From: Streptomyces cavernicola
Lineage (GTDB): Bacteria > Actinomycetota > Actinomycetes > Streptomycetales > Streptomycetaceae
Direction of reading: 5' to 3'
DNA: 64,000 nt
NCBI RefSeq assembly: GCF_029968035.1
Contig: NZ_JASCIQ010000009.1
Location: 124,001-188,000 of the forward strand
The position numbers were made by a program, and so were the translations under genes. The notes under the pieces were generated by a model. It ran no database searches, was not told where the DNA came from, and worked only from the letters and a program-made list of their open reading frames with translations. Below, in pieces: positions 62,107 through 64,000 of the stretch (positions are counted from its first letter, which is position 1; the number at the start of each line of letters is the position of its first letter).

Positions 62107-62180
62107 GCGCCGCTAGCTCAGTTGGTTAGAGCAGCTGACTCTTAATCAGCGGGTCCGGGGTTCGAGTCCCTGGCGGCGCA
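62107..62180 (+). tRNA. tRNA-Lys (CTT anticodon), copy 2
   Basis: 74 nt, identical in every base to tRNA-Lys at 47844-47917, with acceptor GCGCCGC / GCGGCGC, anticodon CTT and T-arm GGTTCGAGTCC. The preceding GTCAGCAG is also shared. No CCA is encoded. Confidence 0.97.
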
Positions 62181-62189
62181 CAGACAGTC

Positions 62190-62219
62190 GAAGGCCCCTC
62201 GCGAAAGCGGGGGGCCTTC
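62190..62219 (+). terminator. Terminator after tRNA-Lys copy 2
   Basis: Near-perfect 13-bp hairpin (GAAGGCCCCTCGC / GCGGGGGGCCTTC, one G-T pair) with a GAAA loop, like that after copy 1. Confidence 0.87.
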
Positions 62220-62238
62220 GTCGTGCGCGGCACCGGGC

Positions 62239-63906
62239 TCACAGGCGGCCGAGCAGCTCCTCCCGCCCCTGTTCTCGGTAGCGGTCGAGGAGCGCCGATT
62301 CGGCGGCCGGGGTCAGCGGCTCGTACGACACCTCCGTGTCCGGGCGCCACCACACCGGGTCCGGGCAGCGGAAGCCCGCGCGGCGCAGGGCTACACGGTG
62401 CACCTTGTTCGTCGCCGTCACCGGCATCCGGCGCACCGGGCGGACGAAGCGGGGCAGCATCTTGGGGCCCAGGTCGCCCTGCGCGGCGAGGAACCGGCCG
62501 AAGTCGCCCGGGTCGAAGGGGGCATCGCCGAGGGCGAGCGTCGCCATCACCTGGTCGCCGGCCACCGGGTCCGGCACCGCGTAGACCGCGACCGCAGCGG
62601 CCGGCTCGTAGCGGGCGAGGATGTTCTCGATCATGGCGGCGGCGAGGTTCTCGCTGTCGACGCGGAGCCGGTCGTCGCTGCGGCCCGCGAAGTAGAGGAA
62701 CCCCTTCGGGTCGCGGAAGAACAGGTCGCCGGTCCAGTACCAGCCCCCGCGCACCCGGGCCGCGTCCGCTTCCGGGTTGCGCCAGTACCCCTCGAAGGGG
62801 CTGCGCCCCCGGTTGACCAACTCCCCTATCGCATCAGCCCCGTTGAGCAGCCGGCCCGCCTCGTCGAGGCACGCCGCCGGGCACTCCTCGCCGGTGGCCG
62901 GGTCGACCACCGCCAGGTCGTCGCCCGGCGTCGCACGGCCGATCGCGCCGGGCGGGGTGTCCGGGGTGCGCTGGACGGCGGCGCCGCCCTCGGACGAGCC
63001 GTACCCCTCCACCAGGCGGACCCCGAACCGCTCCGCGAACCGGGCCGCGTCCACCGCGCCCGCCTCCGTGCCGAAGCCGAGGCGCAGCGGATTGTCCCGG
63101 TCGTCCGGCCGCTCGGGCGTGGCCAGGATGTACTGCACGGCACGGCCCACGTACGTGAAGTACGTCGCCCCGTACGCCCGCACGTCGTCCAGGAACCCGG
63201 AGGCCGAGAACCTGCGGCGCAGGGCCACGGCCGCGCCCGCCGCGAGCGCCGGGGACCAGTCGGCGATCACCGCGTTGCCGTGGAACATCGGCATGCAGAC
63301 GTAGTGGACGTCGTCCCGGCCGACCCCGAAGTGCTCGACCAGGGAGCGGCCGGCCGCGGCGAGCCGGCCCTGGCTGCAGATCGCGGCCTTGGGCGCGCCG
63401 GTCGAGCCGGACGTGAAGTAGAGGAGCATGCGGCGCGAGGGGTCGGGCGGGGCGAGCGCCGCGTCGCCGGGGGCGGCGTTCGCGTACGGGGCGAGGAGCT
63501 GCTCGTACTCCTCGGAATCGGTCACGAGGATGCGTACGCCGGGGAGTTCGAGGCCGTCCAGGAGCGGCAGGTGGGTCCGCTCGGTGAGGAGGAGGCGGCA
63601 CTCGGTGTGCAGGATGTCGCGGGCGAGTTCGGCGCCGCGCCGCGTCGGGTTGATCCCGGCGACGGCCGCGCCGGCGAGCGCGGCGGCGCTCAACCACAGC
63701 GGATATTCAGGGGTGTTGTCGAGGAGCACGCCGACATGCGGCTCGGCCCCCGGCGGCAGCAGGTCCACGAGCAGCGCGGCCCGTGCGGCGGCGCCGGCGG
63801 CGACCTGGTGGTGGGTGAGTACGCGGTCCTCGCAGCGGAGCCCGGGACGGTGGTCGTCCCACTGCGCGTGGACCAGGTCTGCGACGGTCGTACCGGTCAT
63901 ACCCAT
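62239..63906 (-). CDS. Acyl-CoA synthetase (AMP-forming; FadD17-like)
   Basis: ANL-superfamily ligase of 555 residues that activates a fatty or other carboxylic acid as its CoA thioester. The P-loop motif is YFTSGSTGAPKAAICSQGRL, then CMPMFHGNAVIADWSPALAAGA, VEGYGSSEGG (A5), WYWTGDLFFRDPKGFLYFAGRSDD (A7-A8) and the C-terminal catalytic Lys region MPVTATNKVHRVALRRAGF. Two in-frame ATGs (63906, 63900) are possible starts. The pattern matches actinobacterial long-chain or very-long-chain fatty acid-CoA ligases. It stands alone, convergent with tRNA-Lys copy 2. Confidence 0.92.
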   Translation of the reverse strand: MGMTGTTVADLVHAQWDDHRPGLRCEDRVLTHHQVAAGAAARAALLVDLLPPGAEPHVGVLLDNTPEYPLWLSAAALAGAAVAGINPTRRGAELARDILHTECRLLLTERTHLPLLDGLELPGVRILVTDSEEYEQLLAPYANAAPGDAALAPPDPSRRMLLYFTSGSTGAPKAAICSQGRLAAAGRSLVEHFGVGRDDVHYVCMPMFHGNAVIADWSPALAAGAAVALRRRFSASGFLDDVRAYGATYFTYVGRAVQYILATPERPDDRDNPLRLGFGTEAGAVDAARFAERFGVRLVEGYGSSEGGAAVQRTPDTPPGAIGRATPGDDLAVVDPATGEECPAACLDEAGRLLNGADAIGELVNRGRSPFEGYWRNPEADAARVRGGWYWTGDLFFRDPKGFLYFAGRSDDRLRVDSENLAAAMIENILARYEPAAAVAVYAVPDPVAGDQVMATLALGDAPFDPGDFGRFLAAQGDLGPKMLPRFVRPVRRMPVTATNKVHRVALRRAGFRCPDPVWWRPDTEVSYEPLTPAAESALLDRYREQGREELLGRL

Positions 63907-63960
63907 GGCGCCGCACCATAATTGACTGGCCGTCAGAATTGGAGAGGTGTGCGCGAGCGA

Positions 63961-64000
63961 CTGCGCGCACCGCCTTGCGTGGGGGGTGCGGTGCGCGCAG
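63961..64000. terminator. Hairpin at the window end
   Basis: CTGCGCGCACCGC (63961-63973) and GCGGTGCGCGCAG (63988-64000) form a 13-bp perfect inverted repeat, probably the terminator of a gene beyond the window edge. Confidence 0.6.

Noticed and set aside
47844..62180. Integrated element bounded by the two tRNA-Lys genes
   Set aside because: No integrase, excisionase, transfer or phage genes lie between them, and the interval includes likely core genes such as the PAS-GGDEF-EAL gene.

Overview
The window is high-GC actinobacterial DNA and almost certainly a Streptomyces chromosome. The clearest markers are adpA with its in-frame TTA (bldA-dependent) codon followed by orn, the cebR-cebEFG-bglC cellobiose locus, DmdR1-type iron boxes, a dre-like DasR site, a PAS-GGDEF-EAL protein, and dispersed Streptomyces-type GC-rich intergenic repeats. 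From memory of the S. coelicolor map, the gene order (acyl-CoA dehydrogenase, desE, desF, desA, desB, hexosaminidase, glmS, adpA, orn, ceb genes, bglC, cdgA) is the core-genome order around the desferrioxamine locus.

Positions 2-19543 hold the most distinctive content. desE/desF (binding lipoprotein, siderophore-interacting reductase) and desA/desB (lysine decarboxylase, cadaverine N-hydroxylase) are in the usual place. After desB, however, the locus does not continue to desC/desD. It carries a diaminobutyrate aminotransferase, a second decarboxylase, a second N-monooxygenase, an IucA-like synthetase, a GNAT acyltransferase, an MFS exporter, an IucC-like synthetase and a complete FecBCDE-type importer with a double-length permease. 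Three iron boxes punctuate it. The gene set predicts a citrate-hydroxamate siderophore that could combine N-hydroxycadaverine and N-hydroxy-1,3-diaminopropane arms, built inside the ancestral desferrioxamine locus.

Positions 19600-34414 are mostly housekeeping and developmental genes: a VapBC-like toxin-antitoxin pair, a secreted GH20 hexosaminidase with a dre-like site, glmS, a universal stress protein, adpA, orn, tRNA-His, and the cellobiose regulator, transporter and beta-glucosidase with a perfect 14-bp CebR-type operator.

Positions 34415-52905 contain a repeat-rich intergenic block, a two-component system, a spermidine-synthase-like methyltransferase-fold protein, an HTH/TPR regulator and a histidine phosphatase. 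They also contain a three-gene unit of a Cas4/RecB-like four-cysteine nuclease, an unrecognised 533-residue protein and an SF1 helicase. A primase-like small protein whose stop codon lies inside a tRNA-Lys gene, a secreted M6-like metalloprotease, a PAS-GGDEF-EAL protein and a flavin-dependent oxidoreductase follow.

Positions 53231-64000 hold a catabolic module: two divergent Asp/Glu-racemase-superfamily enzymes, a D-2-hydroxyacid dehydrogenase, an amidase, an EhuBCDA-like polar-compound ABC importer and an IclR regulator. A second identical tRNA-Lys and an acyl-CoA synthetase close the window. No rRNA, CRISPR array, insertion sequence or integrase was seen.
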